DNA from: Renibacterium sp043789415
GTDB lineage: Bacteria; Actinomycetota; Actinomycetes; Actinomycetales; Micrococcaceae
Direction: 5' to 3'
Assembly: GCF_043789415.1 (NCBI RefSeq)
Contig: NZ_JBDLLW010000001.1
Location: 434,001 to 498,000 of the forward strand
DNA: 64,000 bases
Shown here: piece by piece, positions 1-8,032 of the stretch
Position numbering within the stretch: position 1 is the first letter of the stretch
Layout: every line of letters starts with the position of its first letter
Program-made: the position numbers and the translations under genes
The notes under the pieces: generated by a model
Database searches by the model: none
The model's input: only the letters and a program-made list of their open reading frames with translations
What the model was told of the DNA's origin: nothing

Positions 1-489
1 CTGCGCACCCCAGTGCGCTACCGGGATCACCGGGGCACCGGTTTGCAGGGCGAGCCGAGCGGCTCCGGTGTGCCCTTTCATGGGCCACAGTTCGGGATCC
101 CTGGTCAGGGTGCCCTCGGGGTAGATCACAATCGCGCCGTTGTTCTCAAAGACTTTCTGGGCCACTTCAAGGGAACGGCGCGCGGTGGGCCCTGCCCGAT
201 CGACGGGGATCTGCAGGGAGCCGGCCAGCACCTTGCCCACCACGGGAATCTTGAACAGCGAGGCCTTGGCCAGGAAGTGCGGCGGGTGGCCGTTGCTGTA
301 GAGCATCTGCCCCACCAGAATGGGGTCGATCTCCGTGCAGTGGTTGGGGCAGACGATGAACCCGGAGTCCTTGGGCAGTTTTTCCAGGTTCCGCCATTCC
401 TTGCCCATCATGAGGTTCATCGCCGGGCGCAGCGTATCGGCCAGGATATGGAACATCACCCGCATCCCGAGAGGTTGCGCTTCTTTCAT
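1..489 (-). CDS. PlsC-family 1-acylglycerol-3-phosphate acyltransferase, C-terminus beyond the window
   Basis: Reading leftward from ATG at 489 gives an open frame to the window edge (163 codons, no stop). The product has the two hallmark acyltransferase blocks: NHCTEIDP (HX4D, catalytic His/Asp) near residue 50 and YPEGTLTRD (substrate-binding EGT) near residue 124. Family knowledge: transfers an acyl chain to lysophosphatidate at the inner face of the membrane in phospholipid synthesis. The ATG overlaps the murA stop by four bases (ATGA), so it is translationally coupled to murA. The murA-plsC pairing is common in actinobacteria. Family is sure; the exact acceptor is inferred. Confidence 0.93.
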   Translation of the reverse strand, partial: MKEAQPLGMRVMFHILADTLRPAMNLMMGKEWRNLEKLPKDSGFIVCPNHCTEIDPILVGQMLYSNGHPPHFLAKASLFKIPVVGKVLAGSLQIPVDRAGPTARRSLEVAQKVFENNGAIVIYPEGTLTRDPELWPMKGHTGAARLALQTGAPVIPVAHWGAQ

Positions 490-1823
490 CGCGAGGCTCC
501 CGAGCTCACGCTCAGATCGACGTCGGCGCCCAGTACGGCAAGTTTGTCGGTGAACCGCTCGTATCCGCGGTTGATCACATCGATGCCGGTGACTCGTGAG
601 GTACCGGTGGCGGCGAGCGCCGCGATCAAATGGCTGAACCCACCCCGCAGATCCGGTACATCAATGTCGGTGCCGCGTAGCGGCGCAGGCCCTGAAATCA
701 CCGCTGAATGCCGGAAGTTGCGCTGCCCGAACCGGCAGGGGGTGCTGCCCAGGCATTCGCGGTGCACCTGAATATTCGCGCCCATCCGGTTCAGCGCCTT
801 GGTGAAGCCGAACCGGTTCTCGTAGACCGTCTCGTGTACGATCGAGACGCCGTCGGCTTGGCTGAGCGCAACCACCAGGGGCTGCTGCCAATCCGTCATG
901 AAGCCGGGGTGCACGTCGGTTTCCAGCACGAGCGGGCTCAGTTTGCCGCCCGGATGGTAGAAGCGAATGCCGTCTTCCTCGATATCCATTCCACCGCCGA
1001 TCTTGCGGAAAGTGTTGATGAAGGTCATCATGTCGCGTTGCGCAGCCCCTTGCACATAGATATCGCCACGGGTGACCAGCGCGGCCGATGCCCAGGAGGC
1101 TGCTTCATTGCGGTCGGGCAGTGCCCGGTGCACGTAGCCGCCGAGACTCTTGACGCCTTCAATGCGGATGGTCCGTTCGGATTGCACATTGATGATCGCA
1201 CCCATTTTCTGCAGCACCGCGATCAGGTCGATGATCTCGGGCTCCACTGCGGCGCCGATCAGTTCGGTAATCCCTTCGGCCCGGCAGGCGGAGAGCAAAA
1301 CCTGCTCGGTAGCTCCCACGCTGGGGTAAGGAAGCGAGATCTTCGCGCCGTGCAAGCCCCTGGGCGCTGAGATGTGGATGCCACCGGGGCGTTTCTCCAC
1401 CACGGCGCCGAACTGTCGGAGCACATTGAGATGGAAGTCGATCGGGCGATCACCGATTTTGCAGCCGCCCAGGTCGGGGATGAAAGCCTCACCGATCGCA
1501 TGAATCAGCGGGCCGCAGAGCAGAATGGGAATTCGGGAGTCCCCCGCGTGAGCGTCAATCTCGCTGCTCAGCGCGGTGGTGGCGAATTGCGGGTCGAGGG
1601 TGAGATCTCCGCTGGCAGGGTCTTTGAGTACCGAGACCCCGTGAAGCTGAAGCAAGGAGGTGACTACTTCGACGTCCTTGATCTCAGGGACATTCCGCAG
1701 CACCGAGGGAGCATCACCCAGGAGCGCCGCCACCATGGCTTTGGGAACCAAGTTCTTGGCTCCTCGCACCGAGATCCGTCCGGATAAGGGCACGCCGCCA
1801 CGAACCGTCAATACGCTGCTCAT
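486..1823 (-). CDS. murA: UDP-N-acetylglucosamine 1-carboxyvinyltransferase (MurA)
   Basis: 445 residues, normal length. It catalyses transfer of enolpyruvate from PEP to UDP-GlcNAc, the first committed step of peptidoglycan synthesis, in the cytoplasm. Visible signatures are the N-terminal GAKNLVPKAM block (Lys/Asn of the active site) and LGGCKIGDRPIDFHL, where Cys121 matches the catalytic, fosfomycin-target cysteine. A TAAGTT box six bases before the ATG suggests a leaderless transcript and supports this start. The acyltransferase gene downstream overlaps its stop. High similarity to family blocks throughout. Confidence 0.96.
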   Translation of the reverse strand: MSSVLTVRGGVPLSGRISVRGAKNLVPKAMVAALLGDAPSVLRNVPEIKDVEVVTSLLQLHGVSVLKDPASGDLTLDPQFATTALSSEIDAHAGDSRIPILLCGPLIHAIGEAFIPDLGGCKIGDRPIDFHLNVLRQFGAVVEKRPGGIHISAPRGLHGAKISLPYPSVGATEQVLLSACRAEGITELIGAAVEPEIIDLIAVLQKMGAIINVQSERTIRIEGVKSLGGYVHRALPDRNEAASWASAALVTRGDIYVQGAAQRDMMTFINTFRKIGGGMDIEEDGIRFYHPGGKLSPLVLETDVHPGFMTDWQQPLVVALSQADGVSIVHETVYENRFGFTKALNRMGANIQVHRECLGSTPCRFGQRNFRHSAVISGPAPLRGTDIDVPDLRGGFSHLIAALAATGTSRVTGIDVINRGYERFTDKLAVLGADVDLSVSSGASR

Positions 1824-1829
1824 TACACC

Positions 1830-1835
1830 AACTTA
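1830..1835 (-). promoter_or_regulatory. Candidate -10 box (TAAGTT) of a leaderless murA transcript
   Basis: On the minus strand TAAGTT is followed by six bases and then the murA ATG, which is the spacing expected when transcription begins at the start codon. No Shine-Dalgarno sequence is seen between them. Confidence 0.55.
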
Positions 1836-1933
1836 CTCGCTGAAAGCACTATGTCCAGATTTTCTGTACCCAGCACTCAAGCATAGTTTCTCGACCGAGC
1901 TAAACGGGGAAATCGGCGGTTCCGCAGCGTGTT

Positions 1934-1950
1934 CGGCGGGCTTTCCGCCG
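1934..1950. terminator. Weak hairpin between leuD and murA
   Basis: CGGCGG and CCGCCG flank a five-base loop in the 212-base gap after leuD. There is no T-run, so it may be only part of a terminator or a chance hairpin. Nothing else is seen in this gap apart from the murA -10 box. Confidence 0.25.
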
Positions 1951-2035
1951 GCCGGGCCGTCTGCTGCCTCTCCCCTTTGCCGTTCTTGCGTCAGGGTTAT
2001 TTAGACGGTGTGATCTGGACAGCGCTCTTTGGACT

Positions 2036-2650
2036 CTATTTCAGGGCGGATTCCACTCGAACCGGCAGGGTCGTCGGTTTGAAGGCCGGGCGAGCCGCTT
2101 CGTACTCTGAAATATCTTGTTCGTGCACCATGGTCAACGCTATATCGTCCAGTCCCTCGAGCAGCCGCCAGCGGATGTAGTCGTCAATGCTGAATCTTGC
2201 GACCACGGAGCCGCAGCTGACCGTGCGGCTCAGCAGGTCCACGGTGACCTCGGTTCCCGGTGCGTTTTCCAGCACCTTCCAGATCAGTTCGATATCCGCC
2301 TGGTCCACTTGCGCGGTCAACAGTCCCTGTTTTCCGGAGTTCCCTCGGAAGATATCTCCGAAGCGGGAGGAGAGCACGGCTTTGAAACCGTAGTCGCGCA
2401 AAGCCCAGACCGCGTGTTCCCGGGAGGAGCCGGTGCCGAAGTCCGGCCCGGCCACCAGCACTGAACCGTGTTTGAAGGGCTCGCGGTTGAGGATGAAATC
2501 CTCGTTCTTCCGCCAGGAGGCGAAAAGCGCGTCATCAAAGCCGGTCTTGGTAATCCGCTTGAGGTACACGGCGGGAATGATTTGATCGGTGTCGACGTCG
2601 GACTCGCGCAGCGGGACGCCAATGCCGGTGTGAGTGCTGAACTTTTCCAT
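2036..2650 (-). CDS. leuD: 3-isopropylmalate dehydratase small subunit (LeuD)
   Basis: 204 residues, usual size. It forms the isopropylmalate isomerase with LeuC, converting 2- to 3-isopropylmalate in leucine synthesis. The N-terminus carries the family block with DVDTDQIIPAVYLKR, and GPDFGTGSSREHA is the swivel-domain substrate loop. It lies 32 bases after leuC with AAGGA ahead of the ATG, so the two are one operon. No oddities seen. Confidence 0.96.
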   Translation of the reverse strand: MEKFSTHTGIGVPLRESDVDTDQIIPAVYLKRITKTGFDDALFASWRKNEDFILNREPFKHGSVLVAGPDFGTGSSREHAVWALRDYGFKAVLSSRFGDIFRGNSGKQGLLTAQVDQADIELIWKVLENAPGTEVTVDLLSRTVSCGSVVARFSIDDYIRWRLLEGLDDIALTMVHEQDISEYEAARPAFKPTTLPVRVESALK

Positions 2651-2682
2651 CTGTTTTCCTTAAAGTTTGATTCAGCGCTTGG

Positions 2683-4125
2683 CTAGGCGTTGCTCAGGGC
2701 GGGCGAGGACGCGATGAGATCTGAAGGTGAGCTCAAGGTGCCGCGCACCGCTGTTGCCGCAGCCACCACTGGCGAGACCAGGTGCGTCCGGCCGCCTTTG
2801 CCCTGCCTGCCCTCGAAATTGCGGTTCGAGGTGGAGGCGCAGCGCTCCCCCGGCTTGAGCTGATCGGGGTTCATTCCCAAGCACATCGAGCAGCCGGCAA
2901 AGCGCCATTCGGCACCGAAGTCCTTGAAGATCTTGTCCAGTCCTTCGGCTTCCGCTTCCAGCCGCACTCGGGCCGAACCCGGTACCACCAGCATCCTGAT
3001 ATCCGGGTCTTTCTGCCGCCCTTGGATCACCTGCGCAGCAGCTCGTAGATCTTCGATCCGGGAGTTCGTGCACGAGCCCAGGAACACCGTGTCAACCCGG
3101 ATGTCCTTCATCGCGGTGCCGGCCTCCAGGCCCATATAGCTCAGCGCCCGTTCGCAGGCCGCTTTGGCGTTCTCATCGCCGAAATCCTCCGGAGCCGGGA
3201 CCCTGTCGTTGAGCGATACGCCTTGCCCCGGGTTGGTCCCCCAGGTGACGAAAGGCTCCAGGGTGTTCGCGTCCAGGTCGACTTCGACGTCGAAAACGGC
3301 GTCGTCGTCAGTGTGCAGTGACTTCCAGTATTCGACAGCGGCGTCCCAATCCGTGCCCTGCGGGGCGTGCGGGCGGTCCTTGAGGTATTCGAAAGTGGTC
3401 TCATCGGGGGCGATCATGCCGGCCCGGGCACCCGCCTCGATCGACATATTGCAGATCGTCATCCTGGCGTCCATGGACAGGCTGCGAATCGCCGAACCGC
3501 GGTACTCCAGCACATACCCCTGGCCGCCTCCGGTGCCGATTTTGGCGATCACCGCGAGGATGATGTCCTTCGAGCTGACCCCTGGGCGGAGCGTGCCTTC
3601 CACGTTGATGGCCATCGTCTTGAAGGGTTTCAGCGGTAGCGTCTGGGTGGCCATCACGTGCTCCACCTCGGAGGTGCCGATGCCGAAGGCGAGCGCTCCG
3701 AAAGCACCGTGGGTGGACGTGTGTGAATCGCCGCAAACCACCGTCATTCCGGGCTGAGTCAGCCCCAGCTGGGGGCCGACGATGTGCACGATGCCCTGTT
3801 CGGCGTCACCGAGCGAGTGCAGTCTGACGCCGAATTCCTGGCAGTTCTTGCGCAGCGTCTCGATCTGGATCCGGCTGGTCGGGTCGGCGATCGGTTTATC
3901 GATGTCCAGGGTCGGGGTGTTGTGGTCCTCGGTAGCGATGGTCAGATCAACCCGGCGCAATTGCCGCCCGGCGAGTCGCAGGCCCTCAAAGGCCTGCGGA
4001 GAGGTGACTTCATGCAGCAGATGCAGATCGATGAACAGCAGATCCGGTTCGTTGTCCTGACCTTTGCGCACCAAATGATCTGCCCAGACCTTCTCGGCCA
4101 AAGTCTTGGGGATACTACTGCTCAC
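2683..4125 (-). CDS. leuC: 3-isopropylmalate dehydratase large subunit (LeuC)
   Basis: 480 residues. It carries the [4Fe-4S] cluster of the isomerase. The three expected cluster ligands are visible: Cys352 in FLGSCTNSR and Cys412/Cys415 in GCSMCLGMN. GDSHTSTHGAFGA is the aconitase-family signature. The start is GTG with AGGAG upstream. The gene is divergent from an IclR-family regulator across a 124-base gap that contains a palindromic operator candidate. This is the same arrangement as the NdgR/LtbR-controlled leuCD of other actinobacteria, so leucine-responsive control is likely. Confidence 0.96.
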   Translation of the reverse strand: MSSSIPKTLAEKVWADHLVRKGQDNEPDLLFIDLHLLHEVTSPQAFEGLRLAGRQLRRVDLTIATEDHNTPTLDIDKPIADPTSRIQIETLRKNCQEFGVRLHSLGDAEQGIVHIVGPQLGLTQPGMTVVCGDSHTSTHGAFGALAFGIGTSEVEHVMATQTLPLKPFKTMAINVEGTLRPGVSSKDIILAVIAKIGTGGGQGYVLEYRGSAIRSLSMDARMTICNMSIEAGARAGMIAPDETTFEYLKDRPHAPQGTDWDAAVEYWKSLHTDDDAVFDVEVDLDANTLEPFVTWGTNPGQGVSLNDRVPAPEDFGDENAKAACERALSYMGLEAGTAMKDIRVDTVFLGSCTNSRIEDLRAAAQVIQGRQKDPDIRMLVVPGSARVRLEAEAEGLDKIFKDFGAEWRFAGCSMCLGMNPDQLKPGERCASTSNRNFEGRQGKGGRTHLVSPVVAAATAVRGTLSSPSDLIASSPALSNA

Positions 4126-4219
4126 GATCGGCTCCTGTGCTGAATACTGTCCGTGCTTCTTACCTGCTGCTATCTACTCTGACAGCGGTGTTTGAGGGAT
4201 GCCAGCGATTCGATGTGCA

Positions 4220-4234
4220 TCTCAAATAATGAGA
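4220..4234. promoter_or_regulatory. Candidate IclR-type operator, TCTCA-N5-TGAGA
   Basis: A perfect 5-5-5 inverted repeat lies in the leuC/iclR divergent gap, immediately upstream of the iclR -10 box. Bound there, a regulator would block its own promoter and could also affect leuC. Seen directly; the assignment to the neighbouring IclR protein is inferred from position. Confidence 0.55.
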
Positions 4235-4237
4235 CGC

Positions 4238-4243
4238 TAATAT
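4238..4243 (+). promoter_or_regulatory. Candidate -10 box (TAATAT) of a leaderless iclR transcript
   Basis: TAATAT is close to the TATAAT consensus and ends six bases before the ATG at 4250. No ribosome-binding site fits between, so transcription probably begins at or next to the A of ATG. Confidence 0.6.
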
Positions 4244-4249
4244 CACTCT

Positions 4250-4969
4250 ATGGACAATTCTAGTGGCGTCGGCGTGATCGACAAGGCTGCTCAGGTACTC
4301 GATGCCTTGGAAGCAGGGCCCACCACCCTCGCGCAATTAGTGACTGCCACCGGCCTGGCTCGGCCCACCGTTCACCGGCTGGCACAGGCCCTAGTGCATC
4401 ACCGCTTGGTCAGCAGGGATATCCACGGACGCTTTGTACTCGGCGGCCGACTCGTGGAGCTCGCCTCGGCCGCGGGCGAGGACCGGCTGATCGCCTCGGC
4501 CGGGCCGGTCTTGATCCAGCTGCGGGATGCTACCGGCGAATCAGCGCAGATCTTCCGCAGACAGGGTGACTGGCGGGTCTGCGTGGCTTCGGCGGAGCGT
4601 CCGATCGGCCTGCGGGACACCATTCCGGTCGGCACGAAACTCAGTATGAAAGCCGGATCCGCGGCACAGGTACTGCTCGCCTGGGAAGACCACGAACGGC
4701 TCTTGGAAGGGTTGCAGAACGCCCGCTTCACCCCGACAGTGCTGGCCGGCGTACGACGTCGTGGCTGGGCTCAGAGCCTGGGCGAACGGGAGATGGGCGT
4801 CGCCTCGGTCTCCGCTCCGGTGCGCGGGCCTTCCGGCCGGGTGATCGCCGCCGTCTCCATTTCCGGACCGATCGAACGGCTCACCAGGCAGCCCGGCCGT
4901 TTGCACGCTGAGGTGGTCGGCGCCGCGGCTCGCACGCTGAGCGAATCACTCAAGAAGAGCAATGAATAA
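4250..4969 (+). CDS. ndgR: IclR-family regulator beside leuCD (NdgR/LtbR type)
   Basis: 239 residues. The N-terminal winged helix-turn-helix (about 10-70, with TTLAQLVTATGLARPTVHRL) is followed by an IclR effector domain containing RDTIPVGTKLSMKAGSAAQVLLAW. Family knowledge: NdgR (Streptomyces) and LtbR (Corynebacterium) are IclR proteins encoded divergently from leuCD that repress leucine genes. The location here matches exactly. Its start is set by a TAATAT box six bases upstream. Symbol given by synteny rather than by direct evidence of ligand. Confidence 0.88.
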   Translation: MDNSSGVGVIDKAAQVLDALEAGPTTLAQLVTATGLARPTVHRLAQALVHHRLVSRDIHGRFVLGGRLVELASAAGEDRLIASAGPVLIQLRDATGESAQIFRRQGDWRVCVASAERPIGLRDTIPVGTKLSMKAGSAAQVLLAWEDHERLLEGLQNARFTPTVLAGVRRRGWAQSLGEREMGVASVSAPVRGPSGRVIAAVSISGPIERLTRQPGRLHAEVVGAAARTLSESLKKSNE

Positions 4970-4983
4970 CGCGCTTCAGCTGT

Positions 4984-5580
4984 CTACTTGACGACTCGGT
5001 AGCGTTGGTGGCTGACCAGGTGGTTGCCGGTGACCGCGAGGAGTTCGAGTTGCAGACCGGTCAGACCGTCGAGAAGCCGTTCACCGGCACCGAGCACAGC
5101 GGGGGTTTGGTGCAGCCGCAGTTCGTCGATCAGTCCCGCGGCTAGGTATTGCCGCACGGTCTGCGCGCCCCCTCCGATGGCCACATCGCCGTCACCTGCC
5201 GCCTGGAGCGCCCGGTTCAGTGCGGACTCGATGCCGTCGGTCACGAAGGTGAAACTCGTGCCGCCTTCCATCGTCAGAGATTCCCGGGGGTAATGAGTCA
5301 GCACGAAAACAGGTGCGTGGTACGGCGGTTCAGCACCCCACCAGCCTTCCCAGTTACCGGTCCATTTACCCCGAATCGGGCCGAACATATTCCGCCCCAT
5401 CACGTAGGCTTTGGCGGCTTGCATTCCCGCAAGGGCGTCGGCGTTCTGCTCGGGTTCGTCGAACATCCAGTTGTGGAGTCTATTGTCGACGCCCTCACCC
5501 ATCGGCTTGTCCAGGCTCTGCTGCGGACCCGCGACGAAACCGTCCAAGGAGATTGCCAAATCAGCGGTGACTATACCCAT
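4984..5580 (-). CDS. DHFR/RibD C-terminal-like NADPH reductase
   Basis: 198 residues, typical for the single-domain RibD_C/dihydrofolate-reductase-like family. MGIVTADLAISLDGFVAG is the characteristic N-terminal strand, and DVAIGGGAQTVRQYLAAGLIDELRLH is the cofactor-binding GG block. The substrate is unknown; these proteins are often annotated deaminase/reductase. It is divergent from the DUF1697 gene with only 33 bases between the starts. A TAGGCT box lies six bases before the ATG. It converges on the IclR gene (14-base gap). Confidence 0.85.
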   Translation of the reverse strand: MGIVTADLAISLDGFVAGPQQSLDKPMGEGVDNRLHNWMFDEPEQNADALAGMQAAKAYVMGRNMFGPIRGKWTGNWEGWWGAEPPYHAPVFVLTHYPRESLTMEGGTSFTFVTDGIESALNRALQAAGDGDVAIGGGAQTVRQYLAAGLIDELRLHQTPAVLGAGERLLDGLTGLQLELLAVTGNHLVSHQRYRVVK

Positions 5581-5586
5581 GGGCTT

Positions 5587-5592
5587 AGCCTA
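5587..5592 (-). promoter_or_regulatory. Candidate -10 box (TAGGCT), leaderless, for the reductase gene
   Basis: On the minus strand TAGGCT is followed by six bases and the ATG at 5580. It mirrors an identical box for the opposite gene at 5602-5607. Confidence 0.5.
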
Positions 5593-5601
5593 ATCCCGAA
5601 G

Positions 5602-5607
5602 TAGGCT
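5602..5607 (+). promoter_or_regulatory. Candidate -10 box (TAGGCT), leaderless, for the DUF1697 gene
   Basis: TAGGCT is followed by six bases and the ATG at 5614. Together with the minus-strand box it forms a symmetric AGCCTA-N9-TAGGCT element between two divergent start codons. Confidence 0.5.
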
Positions 5608-5613
5608 CTTGGC

Positions 5614-6153
5614 ATGGAAACTTTCGCCGTGCTGTTACGGGGCATCAATGTGGGTGGCATCAATATTAAAATGGCCGAGTTGAAGGAATGCTTGGCCAGC
5701 CTGCCGGTGAAACAGGTCAAGACGCTTTTGGCGAGCGGGAACGTGGTGCTCAACAGCGAGCTCTCGCTGGCCGAGTTGAAGAGCCGCATCGAATCCGCAT
5801 TGGCCGAGCGATTCAACTATCAGGCTTGGGTGGTGATTCTGACCGCGCAGCGCGTCACCGAACTGGTCGAGGCCTGCCCCTACCCCGCGGACTCAGCGGA
5901 GCAGCACAGCTACGTCACCCTGGCCTCCGATGCCGAGGCGCTCAGCCGGCTGGTGGAGGAGGCGAAGCAGTTCGAGGGTGAGATGACTTTGCTGGGCCCG
6001 GAGGCGCTGGCTTGGCTGGCACCGGTGGGCGGGACCTTGGATGCCCCGATGAGCAAGCTCACGGCGCGGGCGGTTTATAAGTCGACGACGACCACCCGGA
6101 ACCTGCGGACGCTGATCAAACTCAAGGAAGCCTGCGCGCAGTTGAGGGGCTGA
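5614..6153 (+). CDS. DUF1697 family protein
   Basis: 179 residues, normal length for the family. The opening ETFAVLLRGINVGGINIKMAELK is diagnostic of DUF1697. The later SKLTARAVYKSTTTTRN block is also family-typical. The biochemical function is unknown. No signal peptide or membrane segment, so probably cytoplasmic. Divergent from the DHFR-like reductase; the close head-to-head spacing suggests linked expression but not necessarily linked function. Confidence 0.85.
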   Translation: METFAVLLRGINVGGINIKMAELKECLASLPVKQVKTLLASGNVVLNSELSLAELKSRIESALAERFNYQAWVVILTAQRVTELVEACPYPADSAEQHSYVTLASDAEALSRLVEEAKQFEGEMTLLGPEALAWLAPVGGTLDAPMSKLTARAVYKSTTTTRNLRTLIKLKEACAQLRG

Positions 6154-6193
6154 GCTGTTAAAGCCACCATCGACGGTTCATCAAAACTGGATC

Positions 6194-6676
6194 TCAGCGA
6201 CTCGTACTTGTATGCGACTCCACTTCAGTGATGGTGTCGATTTTCCACGACCCGTCATGGACAAGCTGAACTTTTGAAGTTCGCGTGTCATTTTTCAGCT
6301 TTTCACGAGGCTTCCCATCGACAGTGAACGTTATGGCGTCATCGTTAGCCGTGAGCTGCACGACGGCGCTCTTCCCATTCACGCTCAACGCCTGGATATT
6401 AGTAATTTCTAGATCACCATGCACCTGAACGCCCGTCCCTCCGTACCATTCAGCATCCGCGAGGACTTTCTGAAGCGCGTTATCCGTCAGAAGGGACTTC
6501 AGATTCTCCGGCAATGGCTTTGGAAAGCCTTCCTGACTCCACTTCATATAGCTGGAATAGCCTTCTTGGGTAGCCTTTAGTACGGCTGCTTCCTGATCGT
6601 TAGAGCTCATACACCCCACCAATAACAACGTCGCTACAAATAAGCACGGGACGAGCTTCAGCTTAGCCGCACGCAA
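6194..6676 (-). CDS. Small lipoprotein of unknown function, TTG start overlapping the upstream gene
   Basis: 160 residues if it starts at the TTG at 6676. This start lies inside the last codons of the upstream gene, with GGAAA eight bases ahead, so translation is probably coupled. The N-terminus is a lipoprotein signal peptide ending in LLVGC. The mature part (QEGYSSYMKWSQEG..., then a beta-rich segment with VHGDLEITNIQAL) looks like a small NTF2/SnoaL-like exported domain, which is a guess. A longer reading from 6724 overlaps the neighbour by 62 bases and is less likely. Base composition is AT-richer than the flanks. Confidence 0.68.
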   Translation of the reverse strand: MRAAKLKLVPCLFVATLLLVGCMSSNDQEAAVLKATQEGYSSYMKWSQEGFPKPLPENLKSLLTDNALQKVLADAEWYGGTGVQVHGDLEITNIQALSVNGKSAVVQLTANDDAITFTVDGKPREKLKNDTRTSKVQLVHDGSWKIDTITEVESHTSTSR

Positions 6677-7226
6677 TGTTCGTTTCCGCAGAATAGACCT
6701 TATTCGGTAAGTCAGCGATACCAATCACATCCACGTCAGTCCAGGCACGAAACCTTCCTTGTCCGGTTCCCTGACACACATACTGAGCAGTTACACGGTT
6801 ATTCGAACCGCTAGGCATACCGTTGGTGGACTGCAAGGTACCTTTCCCTTGTGTTCCCACCGCGAAGAAGTTATTCAGGAACCCCTGCCTATCTATCTGT
6901 GTCGTCACCACAGCAGCGTCGGACTGGCAATCACCCTTATTCCATGCACCGTGAGCCTGAACAGCCCGCACAGAGGCAGTTGAAGAAATGTGCGGGAGAT
7001 CAACTTTCTGCAACGCAGTACAAATCCAGGCGTCCTCAGGCGTGCCGCCAGATTCTGCTGAGGATGTTTTGATGTGCTTCTCGCCCACGGTGACGGTATC
7101 GTCGCCTCCAATAGGTTTAGCTGTTGCGCTAGCAGGCGCAAAGCTTGCGAGCAGCCCAACTGCGACAACGCCAATAGCCAAATTCCTCGTCAGTCTTTTC
7201 GCTGCTCCTTGGGACAGGATTTTCAT
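6663..7226 (-). CDS. Secreted protein of unknown function
   Basis: 187 residues from the ATG at 7226, which has GGAG five bases upstream (an in-frame GTG at 7232 is the alternative). A Sec signal peptide is clear: MKILSQGAAKRLTRN, a hydrophobic core, then SATA and AKP. The mature protein has three cysteines (in WICTALQK, KGDCQSD, YVCQGTGQ) plus a final one in NIACG, so two disulfides are possible. I do not recognise the family. It is followed directly by the lipoprotein gene; the two make a small exported pair in an AT-richer island. Confidence 0.72.
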   Translation of the reverse strand: MKILSQGAAKRLTRNLAIGVVAVGLLASFAPASATAKPIGGDDTVTVGEKHIKTSSAESGGTPEDAWICTALQKVDLPHISSTASVRAVQAHGAWNKGDCQSDAAVVTTQIDRQGFLNNFFAVGTQGKGTLQSTNGMPSGSNNRVTAQYVCQGTGQGRFRAWTDVDVIGIADLPNKVYSAETNIACG

Positions 7227-7413
7227 ACTCACTCCATCTTCTCGTAGTTCTGAAATACCAAATTCCTTCGTGTCGAAGCCTCAACAAGATCAGTCCAACC
7301 TGGAAGAATCCTGATGATCCGATAACGGAAAGATCCCAGTACCTGTGAGTCGCATGATCAACGAGTTCGGTGAAAGCTACAGAAGGCGGGAAAATAAGTA
7401 AGGTAAATAGGCG

Positions 7414-7850
7414 ATGAGAAGCAGTTTGGTTGGTAAGTTGATGTCCGCCAAAAAGGGTCAAAAATTCTTTGCAGAGAGCGATATCAACAAGGGGATGCAA
7501 TTATTGCAACCGACTAAGACGAGGCGGTTCGCAACCTTCTCAGGCGCGTCCACAGGTGCTCCCCTCCGGTAACTTACGCTCTAGCCAAGGACGAAAATCT
7601 GCACCTGTTTAGCGCCAAAGCAACCACCGCCCTCAAAACAAAGGCTCACGAGCTTGCCCCGGGGAGCATCATTGAGGTGCTTTACAAAGCTTCACTGCAA
7701 AAAGACCACAAAAGCACCTTCCGCATAAGACTGACTAAGCACACCTCAGTTGAAAGTGAGGGGTGCTTCTTATATTTGAGTTGTTTTGACTTGGATGAGC
7801 TATCATTCGTCGGATACTTGGCCTTCGAGAGCATCCCCGCAGCGACGTAG
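7414..7850 (+). pseudogene. Small gene of unknown function broken by a one-base frameshift
   Basis: Two open segments in different frames read as one protein. The first (from ATG 7414, or ATG 7441, to a stop at 7570-7572) ends ...FSGASTGAPLR. The second continues without any start codon as ...VTYALAKDENLHLFSAK... to TAG at 7848-7850. Adding one C to the C4 run at 7561-7564 restores one frame of roughly 135-145 codons. Either the gene has decayed, or the base is a sequencing error in a homopolymer. The family is not recognised. Possible remains of further coding lie upstream (about 7330-7400). The rest of the 7233-8032 gap holds only the tRNA terminator. Confidence 0.5.
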
Positions 7851-7988
7851 TCAAAGTCTTCAGACTGGATTGTTTCGTTTCGGTCGGCCAGATGAGAGGC
7901 AACCCGCCAAGAAGAGACCTCAGTGACAAGCCCTTGATCACTTGTTTTTGGTGCGTAAATGCTGCCTTGCAATGAATGCAGACATAAA

Positions 7989-8028
7989 AAAGACTTCCTC
8001 CCTGCGTTTCCGCAGGGAGGAAGTCTTT
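7989..8028 (-). terminator. Rho-independent terminator after tRNA-Gln/tRNA-Glu
   Basis: An 18-base perfect stem with a four-base loop (7989-8006 with 8011-8028). On the minus strand it is followed by a run of six T, immediately after the tRNA-Glu gene. Confidence 0.9.
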
Positions 8029-8032
8029 CATG

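Noticed and set aside
2036..3700. Long plus-strand frames opposite leuD and leuC
   Set aside because: Shadows caused by GC-biased third positions of the opposite strand; no ribosome-binding sites or family features.
7737..7768. 12-base inverted repeat that looks like a terminator
   Set aside because: It lies inside the second half of the frameshifted gene, has one mismatch and an eight-base loop, and has no T-run on either side. Probably chance within coding sequence.
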